Source of the DNA: an uncultured Bacteroidales bacterium
GTDB lineage: Bacteria; Bacteroidota; Bacteroidia; Bacteroidales; P3
Direction: 5' to 3'
Length of the DNA: 41,581 nt
NCBI GenBank assembly: GCA_900317955.1
Contig: ONIP01000033.1
Coordinates: 1 to 41,581, forward strand
Within the stretch, counting starts at the first letter, position 1; each line of letters opens with the position of its first letter. Both the position numbers and the translations under genes were made by a program. The notes beneath the pieces are model-generated. The model was given only the letters and a program-made list of their open reading frames with translations. It did no database searches and was not told where the DNA came from. This document shows, one piece after another, positions 8,582 to 15,480 of this stretch.

Positions 8582-10144
8582 ATGATAGACAACACTGGTA
8601 CACCTTTCAATGCCGTTAGCGGCGAAAAACATTTAGGCATTATCCCCTCTATGGCCAACCGCCACGGACTTATTGCCGGAGCCACCGGCACGGGAAAGAC
8701 CTGCACTTTGCAGAATCTGGCCGAAACTTTCAGCGCCATGGGCGTGCCGGTGTTCGCCACCGACATAAAGGGCGACCTGTCGGGCGTTGCCAAGGCAGGC
8801 GGCGGCAACGTGCATTTCGACAAGAGCATTGCCGACAACAACCTGACGGCCTGCGGCTTTGAATACAAAGAGAGCCCGGTGTGTTTCTGGGACGTTTTTG
8901 GCGAGCAGGGGCATCCGCTTCGCACTACCGTCAGCGAGATGGGGCCCATGCTGCTGAGCCGCATTCTCGACTTGAACGACACCCAGAGCGATGTGTTGCA
9001 GATGGTGTTCCGCATAGCCGACGACAACCAACTGTTGCTGCTGGATTTGAAAGACTTGCGCAAGATGCTGGAGGAGGTGGGCAACAACCGCGCCCAATAC
9101 ACTACCAGTTACGGCACCGTGGCCCCGGCCACCATTGGCGCCATCCAACGCAGTTTGCTGACACTGGAGAGCCAAGGCGGCGACAAGTTCTTTGCCGAAC
9201 CCGCCATTGATATTTTCGACTTCATGCAGACACGCGGCGGCCGCGGAGTAATCAACATCATGGCTTCGGACAAGATTGTGAACTCGCCCAAGGTTTATAC
9301 TTCCTTCTTACTCTACCTGCTCAGCGAGCTTTACGAGCAACTGCCCGAGGTGGGCGACCTCGACAAGCCGAAACTGGTGTTCTTCTTCGACGAGGCGCAC
9401 ATGCTGTTCAACGGCATAAACAAAGCCCTGTTGGAGAAGATTGAGCAGATGGTGCGACTGATAAGGTCGAAAGGCGTTGGCATATACTTCTGCACACAGA
9501 ATCCCGATGACATTCCCGACAACGTTTTAGGTCAGCTGGGCAACCGCGTGCAACATGCACTGAGGGCTTACACTCCTCGCGACCAGAAGGCTGTGCGGGT
9601 GGCAGCGGAGACGTTCCGTGCCAATCCGGCGTTCGACACTGCCGAGACCATCACCCAAATGGGGGTTGGCGAGGCGTTGGTCTCCTTCCTCGATGCCAAG
9701 GGGGTGCCCTGCATGGTGGAACGCGCAAGGATACTGCCTCCGCAAGGACAGGCCGGAGCCTTGACTCCCGAAGAAAGGCAGCACATTATCAACTCGTCGA
9801 TGGTGTTTGGCAAGTACGACAGGGTGAACGACCGTGTGTCGGCCTACGAGATTCTTAGCGAACGCATGGAGCAGGCCATGCAGGAGAAAGAGCAGGCTCT
9901 GCAACAGAAAGAAGAGGAGAAACGCCTGAAAGAGGAGGCCAAACAGCAACGCGAAGAGGAAAGGCTGCAAGCCGCCGAAGAGCGCAAACGCAAAGCAGAG
10001 GAACGCGAACGCCAACGCGCCAAAGAGAAGAGTCTTGGGGGCAGCCTACAGAAAATGGTGGTGACCAAAGCCAAGCGCGAATTAGTCAACGAGGCCTTCA
10101 AACTGGGCCGCGGCCTGTTAGGCTCACTGCTGAAAAGGAAATAA
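8582..10144 (+). CDS. DUF853 family HerA-like ATPase
   Basis: Predicted cytoplasmic P-loop ATPase of the DUF853 family, related to the HerA/FtsK motor ATPases; its physiological role is not established. The 520 residues open with the family-typical phrase around MANRHGLIAGATGTGKT, in which the Walker A motif is GATGTGKT at 33-40. Walker B is LVFFFDEAH at 265-273. A sensor-like QN pair follows in FCTQNPDD. The last 100 residues (about 420-495) are a highly charged Glu/Lys/Arg/Gln coiled coil before a short basic tail. It stands alone, converging on the beta-barrel gene through a shared terminator. Confidence 0.93.
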   Translation: MIDNTGTPFNAVSGEKHLGIIPSMANRHGLIAGATGTGKTCTLQNLAETFSAMGVPVFATDIKGDLSGVAKAGGGNVHFDKSIADNNLTACGFEYKESPVCFWDVFGEQGHPLRTTVSEMGPMLLSRILDLNDTQSDVLQMVFRIADDNQLLLLDLKDLRKMLEEVGNNRAQYTTSYGTVAPATIGAIQRSLLTLESQGGDKFFAEPAIDIFDFMQTRGGRGVINIMASDKIVNSPKVYTSFLLYLLSELYEQLPEVGDLDKPKLVFFFDEAHMLFNGINKALLEKIEQMVRLIRSKGVGIYFCTQNPDDIPDNVLGQLGNRVQHALRAYTPRDQKAVRVAAETFRANPAFDTAETITQMGVGEALVSFLDAKGVPCMVERARILPPQGQAGALTPEERQHIINSSMVFGKYDRVNDRVSAYEILSERMEQAMQEKEQALQQKEEEKRLKEEAKQQREEERLQAAEERKRKAEERERQRAKEKSLGGSLQKMVVTKAKRELVNEAFKLGRGLLGSLLKRK

Positions 10145-10170
10145 TATTGAATTATTCTTGAAGAAAAAAG

Positions 10171-10213
10171 AGTTCCCGGTGTGGTAGGAAAGGTTTCCTG
10201 CACACCGGGAACT
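10171..10213. terminator. Convergent terminator
   Basis: A 13-bp stem (agttcccggtgtg at 10171-10183 with its complement at 10201-10213) carries an inner aggaaa/tttcct stem. On the minus strand it is followed by cttttttcttc, a good T-tract for ending the beta-barrel gene. On the plus strand the following tract is weaker. It lies between two convergent genes. Confidence 0.85.
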
Positions 10214-10249
10214 TGTTATTGTTGGGCTGATGAACGAATCAGCACACGA

Positions 10250-11002
10250 TTAGAAATGATAGTTGAAGCCGAGGCGGAAGAGGTTGAGGTGGTCGGCAAG
10301 GCTTTCAGTACTGAAGCTGGCTACACAGTGAAAGTCTCTTGCAGTGGTTTTTCTTTCGACGTCGACACCACCGACTTTATCTTTATAGTGGGTGGTCTGG
10401 TTGACGAAACCGATTCCAAGAAGGTCGATGTAGAGGTCGGCAGAGAAATGGTTGCTGAAACGGTAGTTGATACCAGGAACAGCAGCGATTGACAATGAAT
10501 TGGAAGTAGTGGTGCCTTCAACGGTTTCATCGTGGGGGTCGATTACACCGGAGACACCAGTGTTATGAGAATGAACCTTGCCCTTGGGAGTCATCGTATA
10601 GGCTAACTGAGCTTCAGCAAAGAAGGAGAGTTTGTTGTAGGTCATGAATGTGTAGCGGAAGTAAGGTGCGACATAGAAACCGTTGTTAGTGGTCTTGTCC
10701 CAGCCTTCGAATCCCTTGTGGGCGCGATAAAGAGCGGCATAGTTGCTATAATCTTTATACACCCTTGAAGTAAAGCCAAGGGTTATGCCGATATGCATTT
10801 TTTCGTTCAGGTTGTAACCGAACTTGGGGGCAAGAACGAAGTTGGTATTAATGTCAGCGGGGATAGTGTACTCGTTGGCAGCGTTATTATGCCAGGTACT
10901 ACCACCATTGGTGTTCAGAGTGACTTGGCCACCGATAACAAATTGGGCGTTGGCAGCAAAAGCAAAAGCTGCAAGCACGATAGACAATAAAATTTTTTTC
11001 AT
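10250..11002 (-). CDS. Outer-membrane beta-barrel protein
   Basis: Predicted 250-residue outer-membrane protein. It has a clean Sec signal peptide (MKKILLSIVLAAFAFAANAQ, 1-20). Short alternating amphipathic strands rich in Tyr, Phe and Asn follow, separated by polar loops, and the chain ends in a terminal aromatic strand (LGFNYHF), the usual signal for barrel assembly. This resembles the general OmpW/OmpA-like small-barrel porin class of Bacteroidota. Substrate and partners are unknown. It has its own strong promoter and terminator, so it is monocistronic. Confidence 0.85.
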   Translation of the reverse strand: MKKILLSIVLAAFAFAANAQFVIGGQVTLNTNGGSTWHNNAANEYTIPADINTNFVLAPKFGYNLNEKMHIGITLGFTSRVYKDYSNYAALYRAHKGFEGWDKTTNNGFYVAPYFRYTFMTYNKLSFFAEAQLAYTMTPKGKVHSHNTGVSGVIDPHDETVEGTTTSNSLSIAAVPGINYRFSNHFSADLYIDLLGIGFVNQTTHYKDKVGGVDVERKTTARDFHCVASFSTESLADHLNLFRLGFNYHF

Positions 11003-11044
11003 TGTGTAAAGTTTTTAGGGTTAATAATTAAGTGTTTGACGATG

Positions 11045-11073
11045 CAAAGATACACTTTTTTTTTGATATGCAA
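11045..11073 (-). promoter_or_regulatory. Promoter of the beta-barrel gene
   Basis: On the minus strand TATCTTTG (11045-11052) is the -7 box and TTG at 11071-11073 the -33 element, 18 nt apart. This is the Bacteroidota sigma-ABfr consensus. It lies about 40 bp before the start codon at 11002. Confidence 0.85.
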
Positions 11074-11132
11074 GATATAAAAAAAATGCATCAAAGGGGA
11101 TGGGAGATTATATTGCTGTTTATGAGAACTTA

Positions 11133-11178
11133 ACAAAAAAAACAATCAGGAGCCGTTGTAGAAGATGGCTCCTGATTG
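11133..11178 (-). terminator. Terminator of hydG
   Basis: A perfect 12-bp stem (11143-11154 with 11167-11178, caatcaggagcc and its complement) is followed on the minus strand by eight T residues (11135-11142 region). It sits 25 bp past the hydG stop codon and is a strong intrinsic terminator. Confidence 0.9.
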
Positions 11179-11202
11179 GGAAGATGCATTGTAGGATGGC
11201 GA

Positions 11203-12624
11203 TTAGAAATAAAGGTCGCGCTCGCCTTCACCTATTTTGCAGAGGTTGCCCTCGACACGTTTCTTGAGGTCTTCTTTGCTGAAGGTCTCGGTAAGCTGCT
11301 TGAGGAGGCGCAGACCTTTCTCCTTGGTGGCGGGGCTGGCGTAGTCCTCGAGATACTCGCGGAAGGTGAACATGGCGTTGGGCTTGCAGAACTCCTTGAT
11401 GAGACCGGGCTTGGCAAGATCCATGAAGTCGGCACCCACACGGCCTTTGCGGTAGCATCCGGTGCAGAAGCTGGGGATGTAGCCGCCGTCAATCATCATG
11501 CTGATGACCTCGTCGAGCGAACGGTGGTCGCCGAGGGTGAACTGGGCACCGGTTTTCTGGTGGTCGCTTTCGTCCATGCTGCCTTCACCTGCATCGTAGC
11601 CGCCGGGGTTGGTTTCGGAAGCGGCACTGATTTGGCTGGCACCATATTTGACCAACTGGTCACGCATGGCGGGACGCTCGCGGGTGGAGATGATGATGCC
11701 GGTGTAAGGCATGGCGATGCGGATGATGGACACTATCTTCATGAAGTCTTTGTCGCTGACGGGGTGAGGAAGGTTCTCGGGCAGGGAGAAGGGGGTGCCT
11801 TCAGCGGGTTCGATGCGGGGGAAACTTACAGTGTGGGGGCCGCAGCCATAGTCTTCCTCAAGGTGGCGAGCATGCTCCATCATGGCAAGGATTTCGAAAC
11901 GGTAGTCGGTGAGGCCGAAGAGGACGCCGATACCTACATCGTTGATGCCGCCTTCCTGGGCACGGTCCATGCAGGTAAGGCGGTAGAGATAGTCGCCTTT
12001 GGGGGTGCCAGCGGGGTGGAACTTGGCGTATTCAACGGGGTCATAGGTCTCTTGGAAGCAGACGTAGGTGCCGATGCGTTCGGCTTTGAGCTTGGCGAAG
12101 TCCTCCACGCTCATGGGAGCCAGCTCAACGTTGATGCGGCGGATGGTGCTGCCTTTCTCGTCCTTGGCGGCATAGCAGCGACGGATGGCCTCGACCATAT
12201 AGTTGGCGTCGTTGCGGGGGCTTTCTCCACAAATAAGGAGGGCGCGCTTGTGTCCCATGCGCAAGAGGTGGAGGGTTTCTTGCTCAATCTCGTCCATAGT
12301 GAGGACTTTGCGACGGAGCTGTTTGTTGTCGCGACGGAATCCGCAATAGACGCAGTTGTTTACACAGGCGTTGCCGGTATAGATGGGGGCAAAGAGCACA
12401 AGGCGGCGGCCGTAAATCTCGTCCTTGCAGTACTCGGCGGTGTCGAGAATTTTCTGGATGTCGGCTTCGTCTTCGACACAGAGGAGTTTGGCGACATCAT
12501 TAAGGATAAGCCCCTTGAGTTTTCGGGCTTTGTTGAGGATGTCGTTGAGTTCGGTCTGGGTGGGAACGTTATTGTCAAGCAGATTATAAAGCTTGTCGCG
12601 GTCGATGAAATTTTGGTTTCTCAT
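11203..12624 (-). CDS. hydG: [FeFe]-hydrogenase H-cluster maturase HydG
   Basis: Radical SAM tyrosine lyase that splits tyrosine to p-cresol and supplies CO and CN ligands, carried on an Fe-Cys complex, for the 2Fe part of the [FeFe]-hydrogenase active site. The 473 residues contain the radical-SAM CX3CX2C motif (C87, C91, C94 in CVNNCVYC). The C-terminal CX2CX22C motif (C387, C390, C413) that binds the second, dangler-iron cluster separates HydG from the tyrosine lyase ThiH. It follows the TM1266-type gene by 11 nt as a two-gene operon. No hydE, hydF or hydrogenase structural gene lies in the window. Confidence 0.96.
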   Translation of the reverse strand: MRNQNFIDRDKLYNLLDNNVPTQTELNDILNKARKLKGLILNDVAKLLCVEDEADIQKILDTAEYCKDEIYGRRLVLFAPIYTGNACVNNCVYCGFRRDNKQLRRKVLTMDEIEQETLHLLRMGHKRALLICGESPRNDANYMVEAIRRCYAAKDEKGSTIRRINVELAPMSVEDFAKLKAERIGTYVCFQETYDPVEYAKFHPAGTPKGDYLYRLTCMDRAQEGGINDVGIGVLFGLTDYRFEILAMMEHARHLEEDYGCGPHTVSFPRIEPAEGTPFSLPENLPHPVSDKDFMKIVSIIRIAMPYTGIIISTRERPAMRDQLVKYGASQISAASETNPGGYDAGEGSMDESDHQKTGAQFTLGDHRSLDEVISMMIDGGYIPSFCTGCYRKGRVGADFMDLAKPGLIKEFCKPNAMFTFREYLEDYASPATKEKGLRLLKQLTETFSKEDLKKRVEGNLCKIGEGERDLYF

Positions 12625-12635
12625 GGTATTAAGGA

Positions 12636-12884
12636 TTAACTGTTTTTTGTCAATACGGCTTTAGATTCGACGCCTTGAAGCCTGCCGAGCCTCCCGGTGA
12701 GGGAGTTGATGCGGTCGGGGGTGCCTTCGACAATAAGCGAGATGACGGCCACAGGACGTTCGTGGAACGGAAGCCCCTGGCGACAGAGCACGATGTCGGA
12801 AAAGTCAGAAATAAGAAGGTTGATTTCTGCTGACCGGGAACGGTCGAGTACGAGTATGGTGATAGTTCCTATTCTCTTCTCCAT
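12636..12884 (-). CDS. TM1266-type iron-only hydrogenase system regulator
   Basis: Small 82-residue protein of the ACT/NikR-C-like fold family found next to [FeFe]-hydrogenase maturation genes (TM1266 type). It is thought to regulate the hydrogenase system, but its ligand is unknown. The sequence shows the beta-alpha-beta beta-alpha-beta pattern of an ACT-like domain, with the GTITILVLDRS first strand, a central histidine in GLPFHERPVAVISLIV, and a second helix DRINSLTGRLGRL. It starts the operon with hydG behind a strong promoter, which supports a hydrogenase role. Confidence 0.9.
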   Translation of the reverse strand: MEKRIGTITILVLDRSRSAEINLLISDFSDIVLCRQGLPFHERPVAVISLIVEGTPDRINSLTGRLGRLQGVESKAVLTKNS

Positions 12885-12934
12885 CAGGTGTTAGGCTTTT
12901 GGGTTAGACGAATACTTAATTGTTATTACGGCTG

Positions 12935-12964
12935 CAAAGATACGAAGAATAATTGAATTAGCAA
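12935..12964 (-). promoter_or_regulatory. Promoter of the TM1266-hydG operon
   Basis: Minus-strand TATCTTTG (12935-12942) with TTG at 12962-12964, exactly 19 nt between them. It is about 50 bp upstream of the start codon at 12884. It lies back to back with the crotonase promoter in a 159-bp divergent gap, so the two operons could be co-regulated. Confidence 0.88.
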
Positions 12965-13004
12965 GAAAAATGATTTTTTTTCTCGCCAATTGATAAAAAA
13001 ATCG

Positions 13005-13012
13005 TAAATTTG
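13005..13012 (+). promoter_or_regulatory. Probable -7 box of the crotonase operon
   Basis: TAAATTTG at 13005-13012 matches TAnnTTTG, 31 bp before the start codon at 13044. A TTG at the usual 19-nt distance is not present; the region there is a T-run, so the -33 element is weak. Confidence 0.65.
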
Positions 13013-13043
13013 CAGGCTGAAACATAAATAAACAATAGAACCT

Positions 13044-13817
13044 ATGTATAACTATATTAAGATAGAACAAAAACAAGCCGTGACGGTGCTGACGATTTCG
13101 GCACCCAAATCGTTGAACGCCCTTAACAGCACTGTGCTCGGGGAGATGGACGATGCACTGAGCCACCTGCCGGAAGGCACCCGCGCATTGGTGATTACCG
13201 GCGACGGCGAGAAGTCGTTTGTGGCAGGGGCCGACATCAGCGAGATGGCCAATCTGAATGAGGAGCAGGGGTTTGCTTTCGGCAAAAAGGGAGCCGACGT
13301 GTTCCGCCGCATCGAGACCATGCCGATACCGGTGATAGCCGCCGTGAACGGTTTCGCCTTGGGCGGAGGCTGCGAACTGGCAATGGCTTGCGACATCAGA
13401 ATTTGCTCGACGAACGCCAAATTCGGGCAACCCGAGGTGGGTCTGGGCATTATTCCGGGCTTCAGCGGCACCTATAGGCTGGCCAAACTGGTAGGCATGG
13501 GCATGGCTAAACAGTTGATTTTTACTGGCAAGCCCATCAAAGCCGACGAGGCGCTGCGCATAGGGCTGGTGAATGCCGTGTATGAGCAGCCCGAGTTGCT
13601 GAACGCTGCAGTGCAGATGGCTGAGAGTATCTGCGCCAATGCACCGTTGGCAGTGGCCTACGCAAAGGAATGCATCAACAAGGAGTATGACCTGAAGGCC
13701 GACGACGCCGTGGCATACGAGAACAAGATGTTCGGCCGTTGTTTTGCCACCGAAGACCAGAAGAACGGCATGAAGGCGTTCCTAAACAAGGAGAAACCCG
13801 CTTTCAACGGGAAATAG
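13044..13817 (+). CDS. Enoyl-CoA hydratase / crotonase
   Basis: Crotonase-fold hydratase that adds water to crotonyl-CoA (or a similar short enoyl-CoA) to give 3-hydroxyacyl-CoA, in the cytoplasm. The 257 residues are full length for a single-domain crotonase. The oxyanion-hole segments are GADISEMA (62-69) and LGGGCELAMACD (106-117). The two catalytic glutamates are expected at E111 and E131 (in QPEVGLGIIPG). It is followed 59 nt later by a 3-hydroxyacyl-CoA dehydrogenase, giving two consecutive pathway steps. Butyryl-CoA dehydrogenase, Etf and thiolase genes are not here. Direction could be fermentation to butyrate or beta-oxidation; the anaerobic context favours fermentation. Confidence 0.92.
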   Translation: MYNYIKIEQKQAVTVLTISAPKSLNALNSTVLGEMDDALSHLPEGTRALVITGDGEKSFVAGADISEMANLNEEQGFAFGKKGADVFRRIETMPIPVIAAVNGFALGGGCELAMACDIRICSTNAKFGQPEVGLGIIPGFSGTYRLAKLVGMGMAKQLIFTGKPIKADEALRIGLVNAVYEQPELLNAAVQMAESICANAPLAVAYAKECINKEYDLKADDAVAYENKMFGRCFATEDQKNGMKAFLNKEKPAFNGK

Positions 13818-13876
13818 TAGTCAATCGTAATTGAAAGAAAATCATATTAAATAATCTACAACAAAATATTAATACC

Positions 13877-14713
13877 ATGAAAATCTGTGTTATTGGTACC
13901 GGTACCATGGCAAAAGGCATTGTGAAAGCCTTTGCCGCAAAAATGCCTATCGTAATGAAGAGCAGAACCCAGGCCAGCCTCGACAAGGCCATGGGCTCCA
14001 TCGCTAAATCGTATGCCAAGTTGGTTGAAAAAGGCAAGATGACCCAAGAGGCCGTCGATGCCCTGCTGGCCAACATCGCCACCACTACCGACTACGCCAC
14101 CTTCGCCGACGCCGACCTCGTAATTGAAGCCGCCGTGGAGGAGATGCAGCTGAAGAAAGATGTGTTCACCGAGCTCGATAAAATCTGCAAACCCGAGACC
14201 ATCTTCGCTACCAACAGCTCTTCGCTGAGCATCACCGAGATTGCCGCCTGCACCCAGCGTCCTGCCCAGTTCATCGGCATGCACTTCTTCAACCCCGCCG
14301 ACCGCATGGCTCTTGTTGAGGTTATCCGCGGCCAGCTGACCAGCGACGAGGTTTGCAAGTGCGTTATCGAACTTGCTACTTCCATCGGCAAACAGCCTGT
14401 TGAGGTGAAAGAGGCTCCCGGTTTCGTTGTGAACCGCATTCTTATCCCGATGATTAACGAGGCAGTAGGTATTCTTGCCGACGGCATTGCCAGCGCTGAA
14501 GATATTGACAAGTGCATGATGTTGGGTGCCAACCACCCGATGGGACCCCTTGCCTTGGCAGACTTGATTGGCAACGACGTGAACCTTGCCATCATGGAAG
14601 TGCTCTACAAAGAATTCGGCGATCCCAAATACCGTCCTCATCCCCTGCTCCGCAAAATGGTACGTGCCGGTCTCCTCGGCCGCAAAACCGGCGAGGGATT
14701 CTACAAGTATTGA
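13877..14713 (+). CDS. 3-hydroxyacyl-CoA dehydrogenase (3-hydroxybutyryl-CoA type)
   Basis: NAD(P)-dependent oxidoreductase interconverting acetoacetyl-CoA and 3-hydroxybutyryl-CoA, the step preceding crotonase in butyrate formation. The 278 residues match the short bacterial Hbd form. The Rossmann motif is GTGTMAKG (7-14). The catalytic histidine is H136 in [11 protein letters not shown]. The C-terminal dimerisation domain ends in the conserved [14 protein letters not shown]. The dinucleotide-binding strand end lacks an obvious acidic residue ([10 protein letters not shown]), so cofactor preference is open. A strong terminator follows 17 bp after the stop. Confidence 0.93.
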   Translation: MKICVIGTGTMAKGIVKAFAAKMPIVMKSRTQASLDKAMGSIAKSYAKLVEKGKMTQEAVDALLANIATTTDYATFADADLVIEAAVEEMQLKKDVFTELDKICKPETIFATNSSSLSITEIAACTQRPAQFIGMHFFNPADRMALVEVIRGQLTSDEVCKCVIELATSIGKQPVEVKEAPGFVVNRILIPMINEAVGILADGIASAEDIDKCMMLGANHPMGPLALADLIGNDVNLAIMEVLYKEFGDPKYRPHPLLRKMVRAGLLGRKTGEGFYKY

Positions 14714-14730
14714 TAGTCCCGCCTATAATC

Positions 14731-14768
14731 AAAACAGGAGGAAAACCGTTGGGTTTTCCTCCTGTTTT
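14731..14768. terminator. Strong terminator after the hbd-type gene
   Basis: A perfect 17-bp stem (14731-14747 with 14752-14768) with a 4-nt loop. Its distal arm ends in tttt followed by attttac. The near-symmetric A- and T-flanks let it act in both directions. Confidence 0.92.
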
Positions 14769-14880
14769 ATTTTACCTCTGACCGTTTCAGCAGGTGGAGT
14801 GTATGGGTCTTGCCAATAGCGATGACGAGGAAATCGGTGGCTTGGAGACGGGAGTACTTGCTGTTGCCTAAAGGGGGGCA
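14767..14880 (-). pseudogene. Remnant of a T9SS C-terminal sorting domain
   Basis: Read on the minus strand, this piece encodes a stub ending FLVIAIGKTHTLHLLKRSE plus two residues and a stop at 14767-14769. It is the last two strands of a type A T9SS sorting domain (pattern YLVxxGKxHTLRLxKQ). No start or upstream gene body exists, because the toxin gene begins six bases away. DNA at 14777-14808 matches 15445-15476 at 26 of 32 positions. I interpret it as the tail of a lost T9SS cargo gene. Confidence 0.65.
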
Positions 14881-14885
14881 GTCCT

Positions 14886-15194
14886 CTACTTAGCAATAGT
14901 TTTTGCGGGGCGAATGCGGTCAACGATCACCGTGTCTTCCTCCACATGGAAAATGTAAACCCAGCGTTTGTTATGGCTCACCATACGCCGTGCCTTGGGG
15001 TGGTACTGCCGTATGTCAGCCATTGGGCTTGTCCTATATAAGTCGGCAAACAAAGCGAGCGACATCACCTCGGCAATCATTGTATCAAGATACCTACGTG
15101 CGCCCTCCTTGCTCAACACTGTCAACAGGAAATCGGACAACTCCTCAACATCGCGCTGCGCTTTCCTTGAGATCCTAATCCTGTAGTTTTTCAT
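14886..15194 (-). CDS. RelE/ParE family toxin
   Basis: Predicted toxin of a type II toxin-antitoxin pair; RelE/ParE-fold toxins either cut mRNA on the ribosome or block gyrase. About 102 residues from the ATG at 15194, which overlaps the antitoxin gene by 20 nt; a TTG three codons earlier is possible but weaker. Features of the family are seen: a basic N-terminal strand, a long helix (AQRDVEELSDFLLTVLSK), DIRQYHPKARRMVSHNKRW, and a final strand VYIFHVEEDTVIVDRIR. The R/H pattern near the end fits ParE/RelE but does not say which target. It lies between two T9SS-tail remnants. Confidence 0.85.
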   Translation of the reverse strand: MKNYRIRISRKAQRDVEELSDFLLTVLSKEGARRYLDTMIAEVMSLALFADLYRTSPMADIRQYHPKARRMVSHNKRWVYIFHVEEDTVIVDRIRPAKTIAK

Positions 15195-15366
15195 ACTTCT
15201 CAAGATAGCGGTCCCACACCATGTCGAAGTATTCCTCCACAGACATCAACTCGCTCTCAGGCGTTTTTTGCACCTCCCTCTGTTCGTCCGTTGGAGCCTT
15301 GCGGACACGCCTGGTACGTGACAGCCCGACTGTATTTGTGGGAATTGTGCTTGCTGTTGTTTCCAT
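15175..15366 (-). CDS. Probable antitoxin of the RelE/ParE pair
   Basis: A 63-residue protein encoded just before, and overlapping, the toxin gene, with its own strong promoter. The sequence has a disordered, basic N-terminal half (SRTRRVRKAPTDEQREVQK) and an acidic-aromatic C-terminal helix (SVEEYFDMVWDRYLEKYEKL) that would wrap the toxin. I recognise no known antitoxin DNA-binding fold, so the assignment rests on position, size and layout. The typical order antitoxin-toxin and the overlap support it. Confidence 0.7.
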   Translation of the reverse strand: METTASTIPTNTVGLSRTRRVRKAPTDEQREVQKTPESELMSVEEYFDMVWDRYLEKYEKLQD

Positions 15367-15389
15367 ATCTTGTTTCTTTTTTCAAATTG

Positions 15390-15419
15390 CAAAGATACAA
15401 CAATTATTCCATACAGCAA
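15390..15419 (-). promoter_or_regulatory. Promoter of the toxin-antitoxin operon
   Basis: Minus-strand TATCTTTG at 15390-15397 and TTG at 15417-15419, separated by exactly 19 nt. The start codon of the antitoxin is 24 bp further on. This is one of the best promoter matches in the window. Confidence 0.88.
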
Positions 15420-15428
15420 AATATTTCT

Positions 15429-15479
15429 TCAATTCCCAAAGATGTCTGACTGTTTCATCAGGCGGAGGGTGTGGGGTTT
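15429..15479 (-). pseudogene. Second T9SS sorting-domain tail, out of frame behind the cargo gene
   Basis: Directly past the stop of the 816-residue T9SS protein, the minus strand reads KPHTLRLMKQSDIFGN and a stop in another frame. This is a canonical end of a type A sorting domain and repeats the gene's own ending (LTFRLMKQYGRR). It looks like a tandem-duplicated or displaced tail. The toxin-antitoxin promoter begins 10 bp away. Confidence 0.65.
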
Positions 15480-15480
15480 T

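Noticed and set aside
8446..9102. 218-codon minus-strand frame opposite the DUF853 start
   Set aside because: It overlaps the P-loop of a well-supported plus-strand gene and has no family likeness.
11176..12639. 487-codon open frame on the plus strand opposite hydG
   Set aside because: HydG's full set of cysteine motifs makes the minus strand coding; the opposite frame is Gly/Ala/Val/Glu-rich shadow sequence.
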